From NCBI RefSeq assembly GCF_958295425.1, contig NC_081152.1:704001-768000 (forward strand): a stretch of DNA of 64,000 bases. The letters run 5' to 3'. This stretch comes from Solea solea (lineage: Eukaryota > Chordata > Actinopteri > Pleuronectiformes > Soleidae). A program made the position numbers and the translations under genes. Each line of letters begins with the position of its first letter. Within the stretch, counting starts at the first letter, position 1. Under the pieces are notes generated by a model. That model was not told the origin of the DNA. It was given only the letters and a program-made list of their open reading frames with translations, and did no database searches. Shown in pieces: positions 10,929 through 21,846 of this stretch.

Positions 10929-11487
10929 ACACACAGATGAACACCTGAATCCACACACAGATGAACACCTGAATCCACACACAGATGAACACCTGAATCC
11001 ACACACAGATGAACACATGGATCCACACACACAAATGAACACATGAATCCACACACAAATGAACACATGGATCCACACACAAATGAACACATGAATCCAC
11101 ACACAAATGAACACATGGAGCCATACAAAAATGAACACATGAATCCACACACAAATGAACACATGAATCCACACAGATGAACACATGAATCCACACACAA
11201 ATGAACACATGAATCCACACACAGATGAACACCTGAATCCACACACAGATGAACACATGAATCCACACACAAATGAACACATGGATCCACACACAAATGA
11301 ACACATGAATCCGCACACAGATGAACACCTGAATCCACACGCAGATGAAGGCATGAATCCACACACAAATGAACACATGAATCCACACACAGATGAACAC
11401 CTGAATCCACATGCAGATGAACGCATGAATCCACACACAAATGAACACATGGATCCACACACAAATGAACACATGAATCCACACAAG
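10929..11487. repeat. 24-bp minisatellite (ATGAACAC-ATGAATCCACAC)
   Basis: Units are ATGAATCCACACACAAATGAACAC with variants CAGATGAACACCTG and ACATGGATCCAC; about 23 copies, a few shortened. Because 24 is divisible by three, several frames on both strands stay open, including an 8-residue NPHTNEHM repeat on the plus strand at 11185-11490. It starts about 70 bp after the 37-bp satellite ends and is unrelated to it. Confidence 0.96.
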
Positions 11488-11683
11488 TAGAAAAACAGCA
11501 GCATTAACAGCAGTTTTTTTTCAATTCCGTCGATTGTAACAAACACTTTTTTACCTTTAACTGTAACAAAGTGGAGCAGATAAATAAATGTTTGGAGAGA
11601 AGTTTTCATGTTTCACCAAAAGCTCAAAAACAAACAATATTATTGTGTTATGTATTTAAGTTGTGACGGAGCGACTCGCCACA

Positions 11684-11748
11684 CGCGCACACACACACAC
11701 ACCCGCTGATAGAGCGCAAAGACGCACACACACACACACACACACACC
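11684..11748. repeat. Two (CA)n tracts
   Basis: CA runs at about 11684-11702 and 11724-11748 are separated by GCTGATAGAGCGCAAAGACG. They mark the left edge of the block duplicated at 24.5 kb, which also starts with a CA tract. Confidence 0.9.
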
Positions 11749-12117
11749 AACTGCTTTGTCAGTTTTCAGCACCATGTGTAGAGCGTCACGTGCGCACACG
11801 TCATTCATCCTGTAAACATTAACTTGGTTCAAACTTACTTCATCTTCATCCTCATCCTCAGTTTGCGTCGGCAGCATTCCAAACATTGTTTACGTCAGCG
11901 GCGCACTTAAATGACGACGATGGCGGGACGCTTAGTGTGACGTCACTTTTTGTAGTTGCATTAATTATCTATTAATATTGTTAATAAAGGTGGGGACAAT
12001 AATTATTGTGACACCGTTCATTTAGGAACTATTGTGGCTTTATTATCATGTGGGTTGTTGTTATAATAATCATGCTTGTGAGGTTTGGATGGGCGGGGCA
12101 GAGGACCGGTATAAAGG
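11743..12117. promoter_or_regulatory. Promoter-like block, copy 1 (duplicated at 24.6 kb)
   Basis: This block closely matches 24626-24944. It holds a CRE palindrome TGACGTCA (11938-11945), GATGGCGGG (11919-11927; YY1-type core), a GC box GGGCGGGGC (12091-12099) and TATAAA (12110-12115). On the plus strand, GC box then TATA box is the order expected of a core promoter; on the minus strand the CRE/YY1 part precedes a candidate ATG exon. A bidirectional promoter is possible. The block could equally be part of an unclassified interspersed repeat. Confidence 0.45.
11839..11886 (-). CDS. Candidate first coding exon, MFGMLPTQTEDEDEDE
   Basis: On the minus strand an ATG at 11886-11884, with A at -3, opens a 16-codon frame ending exactly before GTAAGT (11838-11833), a consensus splice donor. 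The peptide has an acidic EDEDEDE end. On the minus strand the ATG lies downstream of a CpG-rich block with a CRE (TGACGTCA) and a GATGGCGG motif, as in many housekeeping promoters. I do not recognise the protein and see no downstream exon before the 24-bp array. The alternative is a chance frame within a duplicated non-coding block. The second copy of the block lacks this ATG. Confidence 0.25.
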
Positions 12118-12997
12118 GTGGTTACAGAGGAGGTGACACCTTTTTGTTTTGATCGGGACAATTTTCCTATTTTCACAGTTTGAATGTTAACGAATGTTAA
12201 CGGATGAATGACGTCAGTTCATCATGTTTGGTTACATCGCAGCAGAACCTGTGACGGTTGTGATGAGTGTTTTACGCTTGATATTTTTCTGTGGTTACGT
12301 GTTACTGTCATAAATGATCTATATACAAACATTTTCAATAAAACAACGTACACGACATGAATGACATGAATGAATGAATGTAAACGAGCAGCTGTTCTTC
12401 GCAGTTCATGGAAACATTCTGCTTCAGATTGTTGTTTCCTCTTTTATTGACACATGACTGCGAGCTTTTGGTAAGAATTTAATTAAAATGATGCAAGAGT
12501 TGAATGAAACGATGATGATGATGATGATGATGATGAAGTATATGTGATGAAATCCTTCCCAGCCGCAGGTCGGTTTGTTTAAGCCCAGCTTGACTTCAGC
12601 TCGTGGGTTAATGTTTCTTCTCTCAGGTCGTGTTTATGAACGTGTGATGTTGTTTCATGCAGTTATTAATAACACTGTGTCACTGTGCAGCCTCCACTGT
12701 TGTTCTTTTAAAAGTCATGAAAATCACAGCAGAGACTTCCTGTCAAAACTCTGAGGATGAAAATATTAGCTCATCAAATATTCTCTAAATCCAACGACGC
12801 TCTGGTTCTGACGTGTTTTTTTTTTTTTTTATCAGCGATCCATAATTAATCACTTTTGAAATCTTTTCAAATCAAAATCACAAAGTTAAAATGTAAAATA
12901 AAGTTTAATTGTTATGTTATTATTGTTACGGCTGCAGTGATTAATGGACTGTTCATTAATTTAATAACTATTATTAACAATGTTATCATTAATTAAA
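12118..12997. other. Unique sequence with a (GAT)n run
   Basis: A GAT/ATG trinucleotide run lies at 12511-12536, a 15-bp poly-T near 12815-12830, and short ATGAATG repeats near 12357-12380. Some weak similarity to the region right of 24945 suggests the duplicated block once extended further. No gene recognised. Confidence 0.45.
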
Positions 12998-13002
12998 AAA
13001 CT

Positions 13003-13215
13003 AGTTCTGTCAGTTAAACGTGTTATTAGCGGCGTTAACGTTAACCCAGTTGAACACTTTTTGGCCTAGTAAACTTTTCACATGCTGCTACAACGACGAG
13101 TCACGTTAGAAAAACTACAACAACACAACTACAATAAAAAAACATCTGCACAAAGCAAGCAGATCCGCTTTTCTATGTTGATAAAAGCATTAAAATGAGA
13201 AGAAATAATTAGGAT
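13003..13215 (+). mobile_element. GTTATTAACG/GATTAATCGC element, internally deleted copy
   Basis: It begins TTCTGTCAGTTAAACGTGTT, has the internal phrase ACGTTAGAAAAACTACAACA, and then AACATCTGCACAAAGCAAGC and CTATGTTGATAAAAGCATTA shared with the copy at 35.0 kb. No expanded 32-bp array is present. It appears to be a non-autonomous DNA transposon copy missing much of its middle and its right end. Confidence 0.6.
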
Positions 13216-14537
13216 GTCATCATTTTCAACTTGAAGAGACTTTGATCAACATTATTTTATACAAGATTATAAGACAATAATCAGCAGATGATTATATATC
13301 TACTTTATCTCTTCTTTAAAGACATTAATAATGAGTCAATGATAGAAACTTGTTTGAACACTGATGTTTTTACAAAGTCTGAAATACGATGTTTCTGCCA
13401 CTGAGCTGTGATTAATGTCACGTGACACATCCGATGAAACCGTGTTTGGTTCATTCTCGTCAATAAAGTGAGGAAGTGAGGAAACACTAACAGGGACCAC
13501 ACGGTCGGTCGCGAGGAAAAACACCGGTGTTCATGAGACATGACGACGGTTGTTACGACAACAACAAAGCGGTGACATCAGAGGTCTACACACACACACA
13601 CACACACATGATTATCATCATTTATCAGAGAAAAGGAATCTAAAAAGGTTTGTTTACCTCGGCTGGAAATTACAGTGAGAAAATCACACTGATATTTTAT
13701 TCAAAAGAAGCTGCAATTGACTGCAAATTGGTTTGCAAACAGAAAGTGTTTGTGTTAAAGTGAAACACGTTATTAAACCGGAGTTTTTAAAATCATTTTT
13801 TAAGTTTGACATAAAAATACAAATATGCAGGTTCCATTTTGCCATGAGGCTGATCTGGTATTTAAGTGGAGTAAACATTCAAATGTTATGTGTGACATAA
13901 ATGGTGAACTGGTGTGTCAGTTATTCATTGGTATCAGCAGAGGTCAGTGAAGCAGATAAGGTCAAATTATCATAATAAGCCACCAGTGAAGTTTAGTCAA
14001 TACACATCACTGACGGTGAAAATCATCGCAAATCAGTGATGTCATAAGGAAACATACACGGACGCAGAACGTTTGAGTCATAACAAGAATAACAATGACT
14101 GATGCAGTCACTGCATGTGTGTAACGATAAGCTTTTCAAGTTTATATAAATGATATAATGATATGTTAATTCATCACACATTTCTTTATATTTGTGCATC
14201 AGAACAACATAAAGATGTTGATATTTTTCTGAACAAATGTATGGTTTGTTTATTATTTCACAGACGGCACAGAGAGGATTTTTCCTACTGCACGAACATA
14301 AAGGCGTCCCACAAGGTTCAGGTCTGGGCCCATTATTTATTATAACCATCGATCAAGTCATTTTATGAAATGGTCGAGTTATTAAACCGGTATTTACATT
14401 CTTCTTCTTTATTATACCTCCACACTGAGCAACGCTGATGTCGAGAGTTAGACAAAAACAAACATCTTATGTGATCAAATAAGCTCTTTATATTTTAAAT
14501 GACATCTTCATTAATGACACAATTTTTAGTATTTAGT
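13216..14537. other. Unique AT-rich sequence, nothing recognised
   Basis: A short CA run lies at 13589-13608. Frames of 62-108 codons at 13305-13541 and 14023-14349 have no recognisable domain or splice context. AT-rich dyads occur near 14140-14165. Confidence 0.45.
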
Positions 14538-14539
14538 TT

Positions 14540-14570
14540 AATATATATATATATATACATATATATATGA
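14540..14570. repeat. (AT)n microsatellite
   Basis: About 30 bp of alternating AT with one C interruption. Confidence 0.9.
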
Positions 14571-14827
14571 TCTTTCACAACAATATTCCAAATGCTTTGT
14601 CATCTGTAACTTGTTGTAAATCCAGACAAAAACTAAGCTAAATGTTCTTTACATCTTTAAAAACAGTAAAACTCTGCACTATCAGAAAAGAAGGTTAAAG
14701 TAGTCTCTATATTAAATATCTAACATTGTAAACATGTTTACTGTTTTGATGATGTCAGATGTGTTGTACGTGAAAACGTCTGCTCTGTCTTCACTAAACT
14801 GAGATTCATGACAAACTCTCCCGTCAC

Positions 14828-15400
14828 GAGGGAGCCGGAGATGGGCCGGAGAATCGGAGCGGCTGGTGCGGTACTGCATTCGCTTTACCGCACGGTTGTG
14901 ACGAAAAGGGAGCTGAGCCGGAAGGCAAAGCTCTCGATCTACCGGTCAGTCTTCGTTCCTACCCTCACCTATGGTCATGAAGGTTGGGTCATGACCGAAA
15001 GAACGAGCTCGCGGGTACAAGCGGCCGAAATGGGATTCCTCAGGAGAGTGGCTGGCTTTTCCCTTAGAGATAGGGTGAGAAGCTCGGTCATCCGGGGGGA
15101 GCTCGGAGTAGAACCGCTGCTCCTTCACATTGAAAGGAGCCAGTTGAGGTGGTTCGGGCATCTGGTGAGGATGCCTCCCGAGGGAGGCATATCAGGCACG
15201 TCCAGCTGGGAGGAGGCCTCGGGGTAGACCTAGGACAAGGTGGAGAGATTACATCTCCACTCTGGCCTGGGAACGCCTCGGGATCCCTCAGTCGGAGCTG
15301 GTCGATGCGGCTCAGGAAAAGGAAGTTTGGGGTCCCTTGCTGAAACTGCTGCCCCCGCGACCCGGCCCCGGATAAGCGGAGGATGATGATGATGATGATG
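14828..15400 (+). mobile_element. 5'-truncated RTE/Rex3-type LINE with target-site duplication
   Basis: The plus strand encodes the region downstream of the reverse transcriptase core: SIYRSVFVPTLTYGHEGWVM, then ERSQLRWFGHLVRMPP. The family phrase GRPRTRWRDY continues in another frame near 15220-15250, and the end is LLPPRPGPG then a stop near 15370. The 3' end is a GAT trinucleotide tail (15382-15400) rather than poly-A, as in RTE-clade elements. The 13-bp direct repeat ACTCTCCCGTCAC flanks it at 14815-14827 and 15401-15413. Small deletions after LVRMPP break the frame. With the catalytic domain and everything upstream missing, it is inactive. Confidence 0.9.
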
Positions 15401-15413
15401 ACTCTCCCGTCAC

Positions 15414-15940
15414 CACTGTTCATCGCCTCAGTCACAATGAAACCACGTTCATTCTCTGAGAACGTTTACATTGAACTGGGAAAGATGAACTGATTTTACC
15501 ACAGACTTAATAATAACAGTCTTACACTGTAAAAATGTAAAGTTGACACTTCAGGGAAGTTTAGTGCAATAAATGTTTGGACTTTGGAGAAAGTTTTGTC
15601 AACTAACAAGATCGATGGATAGACGAACTTTACAGGAGTGTTTGGTTGTTTGATGAAAGTCAGAATGGATTATTTAAGTGTGGCAGAGCTAAAACGTGTG
15701 TTCTGACATTGAACGTCCTCAGTTTTGTGTTTTTCTGTAAACAGAGTCAAACACAGACAGTCAGGAATCAGTCTCTGTTCACACATGTTTGAAACCTGTG
15801 AACAGAGAACAGCTGCAGAGTGGATTCAACCTGGATATTGAGAGGCGATGTTAAAATCCCTCCTTAGTCTTTGTGGTATTTAGCTGCAGAGTTTTATTTC
15901 TCCTTAAGACAAAGGAGAAATAAATAAACGACTAAGTAAG
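15414..15940. other. Unique sequence, nothing recognised
   Basis: No repeat, gene or element end was identified between the LINE insertion and the hairpin at 15.94 kb. Confidence 0.45.
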
Positions 15941-15978
15941 CGGAATGTTTACTTAGTATAACTTAAGTAAACATTCCG
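15941..15978. repeat. Perfect 15-bp inverted repeat, 8-nt loop
   Basis: CGGAATGTTTACTTA at 15941-15955 is exactly complementary to TAAGTAAACATTCCG at 15964-15978, with an 8-base spacer. It is a cruciform or hairpin candidate and no element context is visible. Confidence 0.9.
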
Positions 15979-16442
15979 TTTTTGGAAGTTTTGCCATTTT
16001 CTTCTGAAAATGTACTTTAACTTAGAGTTTGGAGTTGTAATCACTAAGAATTCTACATTTTCCTGACAACGTTGAGTAAAGTCAAAGATGACAAACACAT
16101 GATTCCACTCAAACACTGTTATTGTGCAGAAAGAACGTGTAAATGCAACATTTCCTCTGGTCGATGGCTGTGACTGCCTCTGTGTGGACTCGCTCCTCGG
16201 CGTTTGTCTCTCTTCAAACTGAAGAAAGCCAGACTGGAAGATTCTCTTGTGGTGTTATTGATCAGCTCAGACAGCAGCTGAGGACGCATACATGAATGGC
16301 AATTATGTGGAGCATGTTTCTGTGCTGACAGGCCGCGTCCATCTGGAGACACTGCAGCAAAGCTCACGTTCCACAGGCATTTATGACGCCGTCTTTCCCA
16401 CCATCTGGTTTTAAGACAGAAGAAAATGTGAATAAGAATGAT
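15979..16442. other. Unique sequence, nothing recognised
   Basis: A 130-codon minus-strand frame spans 16119-16511 but has no recognisable domain and runs through an AAAAT repeat. Confidence 0.45.
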
Positions 16443-16476
16443 ACAAATAAAAATAAAAATAAAAATAAAAATAAAT
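16443..16476. repeat. (AAAAT)n pentanucleotide repeat
   Basis: About six AAATA pentamers followed by AAATGG. Confidence 0.9.
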
Positions 16477-16582
16477 GGGCCGGATGGTGCGTTTAAATTC
16501 CACCAGACCATTTGGATTATATTAGACGTTCAAGGTGTTTGTGAGACTGTTTCATAAAGACGCACGACATTGATCAGAAACT

Positions 16583-17147
16583 TGTGCTGTCAGTTAAACG
16601 TGTTATTAACGTGTTATTAACGTGTTATTAACGTGTTATTAACATGTTATTAACGTGTTATTAACGTCGTTAAAACAAACCCATTTTAACGGCGTCCATG
16701 TTTTTATCGTGAGATTAACGTTCTTTTTGGACGAGCAAACTTTGTGGTTTTGTTCACATGCTGTTGCAACAACTAGTAACGTTAGAAAAACTACAACACC
16801 ACACTGGATCTAGCTCGACCACAAACACAACAACAGGCACGCTGCACACACGTGTTTCCCCACATCCAAGTCATGATGTCTGCAGTGTTACCAACCAAGC
16901 TGGCAGACCCCCGAACCGTAGTGAGGAGACCACCGAAGACCGCTAGCTCCTTTAGCTCGGATTAGCTCGTTATTAAACCACGGCACTTTATTCACACACT
17001 GCAGGCTGATACACAGCCTCTCTTATTATTGTGCGGCTCTCACAATAAGAGGAATAAGTCACAATATGCAGGTGACAGAGATATTATCTCATTAAAAAAA
17101 CATCTGTGCAATTAATTGTGATAAAATATTTGAATGTTTGACAGAGC
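16583..17147 (+). mobile_element. GTTATTAACG/GATTAATCGC element, near full-length
   Basis: The left end is TGTGCTGTCAGTTAAACGTG and the right end is ATTTGAATGTTTGACAGAGC, so both termini carry an imperfect inverted AGTGCTGTCA. GTGTTATTAAC is repeated about six times near the left end (16600-16662). The interior (CACCACACTGGATCTAGCTC, AGTCATGATGTCTGCAGTGT, CACACTGCAGGCTGATACAC) is shared with copies at 35, 40 and 51 kb. The right end has only a remnant of the 32-bp motif. No transposase is encoded, so this is a non-autonomous DNA transposon; hAT affiliation is a guess from the terminus. Confidence 0.7.
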
Positions 17148-17363
17148 TGAAGAGGACGGCCGTCATGTTACAGACATCGCCGCTGAACACTCATGGATTC
17201 CTGCTGAAGATCAAACTTAGTCCTTGTTTAGACTAAGCCCAGATCACATGTTTAAATAAATCCTTATTATATCTAAATAGATTTTCTTTTTATGTCACAT
17301 AAAAACATCTAAAAAACACAGATCCAATTTTCCAAAGGTGATTCAAAACACATATGGAGGTGT

Positions 17364-17402
17364 CTAATCTAATCTAATCTAATCTAATCTAATCTAATCT
17401 TT
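17364..17402. repeat. (AATCT)n pentanucleotide repeat
   Basis: About eight TAATC pentamers in register. Confidence 0.95.
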
Positions 17403-17559
17403 AAAAGCCCTGCATTAAGGAGCAAAAGAACAACAAAGTTAAAAATACACAAAAGCTCAAAAACTGGTTCTTTTCTTTATTATGAAATGTTTAAATGAAC
17501 AGCTTCACTTCAGCTTTCAGTTAGTTTTAATATTAACTCATAGTAAATATAATGTACTT

Positions 17560-17588
17560 TATATATATATATATATATATACAGTATA

Positions 17589-17619
<31 letters not shown>

Positions 17620-17655
17620 TATTTAAACACAGAGTTACAATGTGTGTGTGTGTAT
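17560..17655. repeat. (AT)n and (GT)n microsatellites
   Basis: AT tract with CAG and CAT interruptions at 17560-17620, then a short GT run at 17640-17653. Confidence 0.92.
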
Positions 17656-18115
17656 GTAGGTCATGCGTTCGGTGTGAAAAGTCTTAAACCTAAGTGACAC
17701 CACTCAATAAGTAGTTGGTTACCACGGCAACTGCATGCAGCCAGTTTTGTGTGAATAGTTTCCTGAGCCACAGTTTGAGCTCAGTCTGTTTATTTTCTCT
17801 TTTCTTTTTATGTTTTTTTTTTTATTTGAATGAGGCATCGTTAAGTTTCGGTGTATTTTTAGTTTTCTTGCTTCTCTGCTGACCCTGAGCTTTTTACAAG
17901 GTTGCATCTGTCCGCTGCAGATGGACTGAGTTTGTGTGGATTTCAGCGTTTAGCTGGATAATTGCTTGTTATTCCAACAATATTATACAATAATATTCAA
18001 CTCGATCAAAACACAGTCACTCCACAAACTGTGCTTGTTGTTTCATATGGAAAATAACTCATTACTTTTATTGTATTATCCTACGACGATGGGACTGTGA
18101 AGTCTCACTTGGAGA
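17656..18115. other. Unique sequence, nothing recognised
   Basis: AT-rich with an 11-bp T run near 17811-17823. No gene recognised. Confidence 0.4.
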
Positions 18116-18230
18116 CAGTGTTTCTCAGTCCTGGTCCTCAGCTATGTCTCACTGTCCCACTGTCCCGCATGTTTTAAACGTTTCCCTGCTCCAACAAACC
18201 TGAATCCAGGACCAGGATTAAGAAACACCA
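18116..18230. mobile_element. hAT-like MITE of about 115 bp
   Basis: The left end GTGTTTCTCAGTCCTGGTCC (18118-18137) and the reverse complement of the right end, GTGTTTCTTAATCCTGGTCC (18209-18228), match at 18 of 20 bases. The interior CCACTGTCCCGCATGTTTTA and CTGCTCCAACAAACCTGAAT recur in a common fish MITE. Termini of CAGTGTTTCTC type suggest the hAT superfamily. An 8-bp target-site duplication is not clear. Confidence 0.75.
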
Positions 18231-18388
18231 GTCTAAAAGACAGGTGTTTATGGTTTGGGAGTGACAGGATTAGAAATGAGCATATAATCCAGGGTTTACA
18301 GATAAAGTCAGAGAGTGACGGATGAGATGGTCACATGCAGAGGAAGGAGAGTTCTACTGGACCACAGAGAAGGTTCATGAGGACAAGA

Positions 18389-18662
18389 CACAGAGACACA
18401 GAGACCCAGAGACACATAGATCCAGAGACCCAGAGACACAGAGACACAGAGACACAGAGACCCAGAGACACATAGATCCAGAGACCCAGAGACACAGAGA
18501 CACAGAGACACAGAGACACAGAGACCCAGAGACACATAGATCCAGAGACCCAGAGACCCAGAGACACAGAGACACAGAGACACAGAGACCCAGACAGACA
18601 GAGACACAGAGACCCAGAGATACAGAGACAAAGAGACCCAGAGACACAGAGACACTGAGACA
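18389..18662. repeat. 8-bp minisatellite (GACACAGA/GACCCAGA)
   Basis: Octamers ACACAGAG and ACCCAGAG, punctuated by ACATAGATCCAGAG at about 18413, 18469 and 18533 (spacings 56 and 64 bp). Serine/leucine frames on the minus strand are read-through. Confidence 0.95.
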
Positions 18663-18698
18663 GATGACCTGCTGTAGTGACACCTGAAGGAAGAAGAA

Positions 18699-19275
18699 TT
18701 TTATTATTTTTAACTCTCCGTGTCTTCGTTCACTTTGTTATTTTTAACTCTCCGTGTCTTCGTTCACTTTATTATTTTTAAATCTCTGCGTCGTTGTTCA
18801 CTTTATTATTTTTAACTCTCCGTGTCGTTGTTCACTTTATTATTTTTAACTCTCCATGTCGTTGTTCACTTTATTATTTTTAACTCTCCATGTCGTCGTT
18901 CACTTTATTATTTTTAAATCTCTGCGTCGTTGTTCACTTTATTATTTTTAACTCTCCGTGTCGTTGTTCACTTTATTATTTTTAACTCTCCATGTCGTCG
19001 TTCACTTTATTATTTTTAACTCTCCATGTCGTCGTTCACTTTATTATTTTTAACTCTCCGTGTCGTCGTTCACTTTATTATTTTTAACTCTCCGTGTCGT
19101 CGTTCACTTTATTATTTTTAACTCTCCGTGTCGTCGTTCACTTTATTATTTTTAACTCTCCGTGTCGTCGTTGGCTTTATTATTTTTTACTTTCGTCGTC
19201 GTTCACTTTATTATTTTTAACTCTCTGTGTCGTCGTTAGCTTTATTATTTTTAACTTTCGTCGTCGTTGGCTTTA
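18699..19275. repeat. 34-bp minisatellite
   Basis: The unit is CTTTATTATTTTTAACTCTC followed by CGTGTCGTCGTTCA. About 17 copies are present; variants are CATGTCGTCG, TCTGCGTCGTTG and, in the last units, a shortened TTTCGTCGTCGTTGG. Confidence 0.97.
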
Positions 19276-19866
19276 TTTGTTTCCAGGAGTTTGAAAATGC
19301 TTATTAAAAATCAGTTTGATAAAAACACACACACCTGCACTTTGTAATTAATCTACTTTTTCATTTATTTATTTTTTTAAAAGGACACTGTCAGGTTTTT
19401 TGAAAACCTTAGAGGGAATAAAAATGTCTAAAATATGATCCCCATTAAAATAAAGTACACTTTAAATCCAAAGCAAATTGATACTAGACTCCAATCACTG
19501 ACACTGACGCTGATCTATGAGGTAATTAAGACGTAAAACACTTTTGTGACCCTCGACTAATATATTTTTATCATCGTTAAGCGAAGTACGGGATTTTCAT
19601 TCCTTCACGTGGACGTGTGAAGTTTATGTTCTGGGATTATAAAGGTTCTACATTTGTGCTTGACTGGGACGTACACAGAGATCGATGAAGGGATTTTTCT
19701 TTTAACGAGGGATAAAGAATCAAGCTCTTCATTTTTCAGCAAAACTGATAAAACCAGAACCTTGAGAGTGGAGTAGTGTATTTCATTTAGAGCCGGAGAC
19801 CAAGTTACAGGGCTTTTTTTCCCAATATGTTCAACTTCATACAGGATAATCTTAATAGAATCTTTT
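19276..19866. other. Unique sequence, nothing recognised
   Basis: No gene, element or array was recognised. The 102-codon minus-strand frame at 19605-19913 begins inside a CA repeat. Confidence 0.4.
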
Positions 19867-19965
19867 GTGTGCGTGTGTGTGTGTGTGTGTGTAAGAGGCA
19901 CAGACACAAACACAGCTCCACAGACAGAGAGAAGCTGCAGCTCATCAGTCAGACAGACAGTCAGG
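19867..19965. repeat. (GT)n and (CAGA)n patches
   Basis: GT tract at 19867-19892 and CAGACAGT-type tetranucleotides at about 19945-19972. Confidence 0.85.
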
Positions 19966-20147
19966 CAGACAGTGTGTATGACTCTCCTGTGGATGCTGCT
20001 GCAGTTTAGCTGTAAAACACAAACACGGCTGAACTTGAACTGTTTCTCTGAAGGTCAACAAAACAAACAGCAGCGTGGAGCCATTAAAATCACCCAAAAC
20101 CTTGAAATCCAATAACAAGCATGATGTGATTGTTCCACATCATATCA

Positions 20148-20150
<3 letters not shown>

Positions 20151-20180
<30 letters not shown>

Positions 20181-20216
20181 ACTGATATGATGCTGTAAAG
20201 TGAGCGACTCATGAGC

Positions 20217-20264
<48 letters not shown>
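20151..20264. repeat. (CA)n and pure (CTG)14
   Basis: CA tract at 20151-20178, then an uninterrupted CTG run at 20222-20263. Minus-strand poly-alanine frames come from the triplet repeat. Confidence 0.95.
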
Positions 20265-21612
20265 AGAGTTGGTTTCAGTTGCTAGGAAGCAGAGACAGCA
20301 GTGAGAGACAGAAGGAAACACAGAATCCACCTCTGTTTTCATCACTTGTTCCTCCTTCACTGCAGCTGCAGCTTTCTTTTCTTTCTTTTGTCACAGAACG
20401 ATTCTTAAAGAGACTTTTTTTTTAAATCAATAACTTGAATCACGTCACCAACGACAGTAAAATAATATTAGCTGTTATTCTACATGTTTATTGTAACATT
20501 ATACCACCTGTAAATTCATGTATTCACAGAGGATAGTTTTGTTTGTGTCGTTACTGAGAAAACAACAATAGACTCCTTAAATTATTAACATGAGTTGATT
20601 CAATATGAGCGGATTCAACATGATCTGATCAAATCAACATAATCTGATTCAACATGATCCGGTTCAACATAATCTGATTAAAGAGGAGCCACATGACCAC
20701 GTGATAAACCCGTTAAACATAAAGAGTTATAAAGAGTGATGATGTTTGCTCACAGACACACAAACATGTAATCGTCAGAACGATGTTCAGTGATGGAGTC
20801 ACATGATCACTGAAACTGTCTGTGCAGGTGATGAAAGCTCTAAACTGAGTGGTTTTCTTTTCACACAGAGAAAACCGACATAAATGTTGGATTTCATTTC
20901 CACTGTGAGGCTGAACCTCCTGCATCACTACCCAGAATGCACTGTGCACAGTTCCTGCTGCGTCCGCTGGCTTTAAGGACCTTTTGTAAAGGCTTTGTGT
21001 CGTCAGTGATATTTGCAGCATCTCATCATGGAGTCGCAGTACGTTCACGGCTGCAGCGCTCGTTCACATGACAAAGGCCACGCCCACTTCAAAGGGCTTC
21101 ATCAAGAATAGATAAATGTGTTGATGAAGTGATGATGGTGAGCCACTCCTCCTGCTCTGGTCATGTGACTCACCTCCTGTCAGGCTGCTGTCAATCAATG
21201 CCGATAAAATAACATAACAGCACTTTTCTTATACATCAGCACTTTGCAGCAGATCCAGATTACAGGCTGTGGATTAGGGTTAATTTATGTAAACAGTCTA
21301 AAACATCTAGTCTGGCCAAGTTTTTATGTCACAATATTCCACAGAATTTCAAAATAAAAGTCTTTCTATTTAATATAGACCAACATATCGACCTAACAAT
21401 AAAAATATATGGATTTTTTAAACTAAGTTAAAAGGTTACATTAGTCACACTGAAATGGAACAAAACCTGATTCTCTTTTTCTTTGTCTTTATGAAATGTT
21501 AATCCTGACAAACTTCATTCACTTCTTCAAACTTAACTCATCACCGACTCCAGAGACTTCATCCAAAGCCTCAGTAACAGAAAGCTCCCGCACACTCATT
21601 ACCTCTAATGTT
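20265..21612. other. Unique sequence with a weak TGATTCAACA repeat
   Basis: About six diverged copies of ATCTGATTCAACAT lie at 20593-20682. No coding exon was recognised; the 111-codon minus-strand frame at 20713-21048 has no known domain. Confidence 0.45.
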
Positions 21613-21775
21613 AACACACACACGCACACGCACACACACGCACGCACACGCACGCACACACGCACGCGCACGCACGCACGCACACACACACGCACGCGCA
21701 CACACACGCACGCACACACGCATACGCACACACACGCACGCGCACACACACGCACGCACACACGCGCACACGCAG
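21613..21775. repeat. (CACACG)n alternating purine-pyrimidine tract
   Basis: About 160 bp of CA mixed with CG dinucleotides. Strict purine-pyrimidine alternation with CG steps is favourable for Z-DNA. Frames on both strands are repeat read-through. Confidence 0.95.
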
Positions 21776-21846
21776 CAGTTCATCCACAGAATCTCGTCCG
21801 AGTTTGTAAGTAACCAAAAAACCATGTGAAACAGGTGTTTTCTCTC

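Noticed and set aside
10849..11609. Cysteine-rich minus-strand proteins of 190-235 codons
   Set aside because: Read-through of the 24-bp array in three frames at once; composition follows the DNA repeat.
11656..11886. Full 76-codon reading of the minus-strand frame after MFGMLPTQTEDEDEDE
   Set aside because: Beyond the splice-donor-like GTAAGT the frame runs into CA-repeat cysteine/valine codons, so only the first 16 codons are worth considering.
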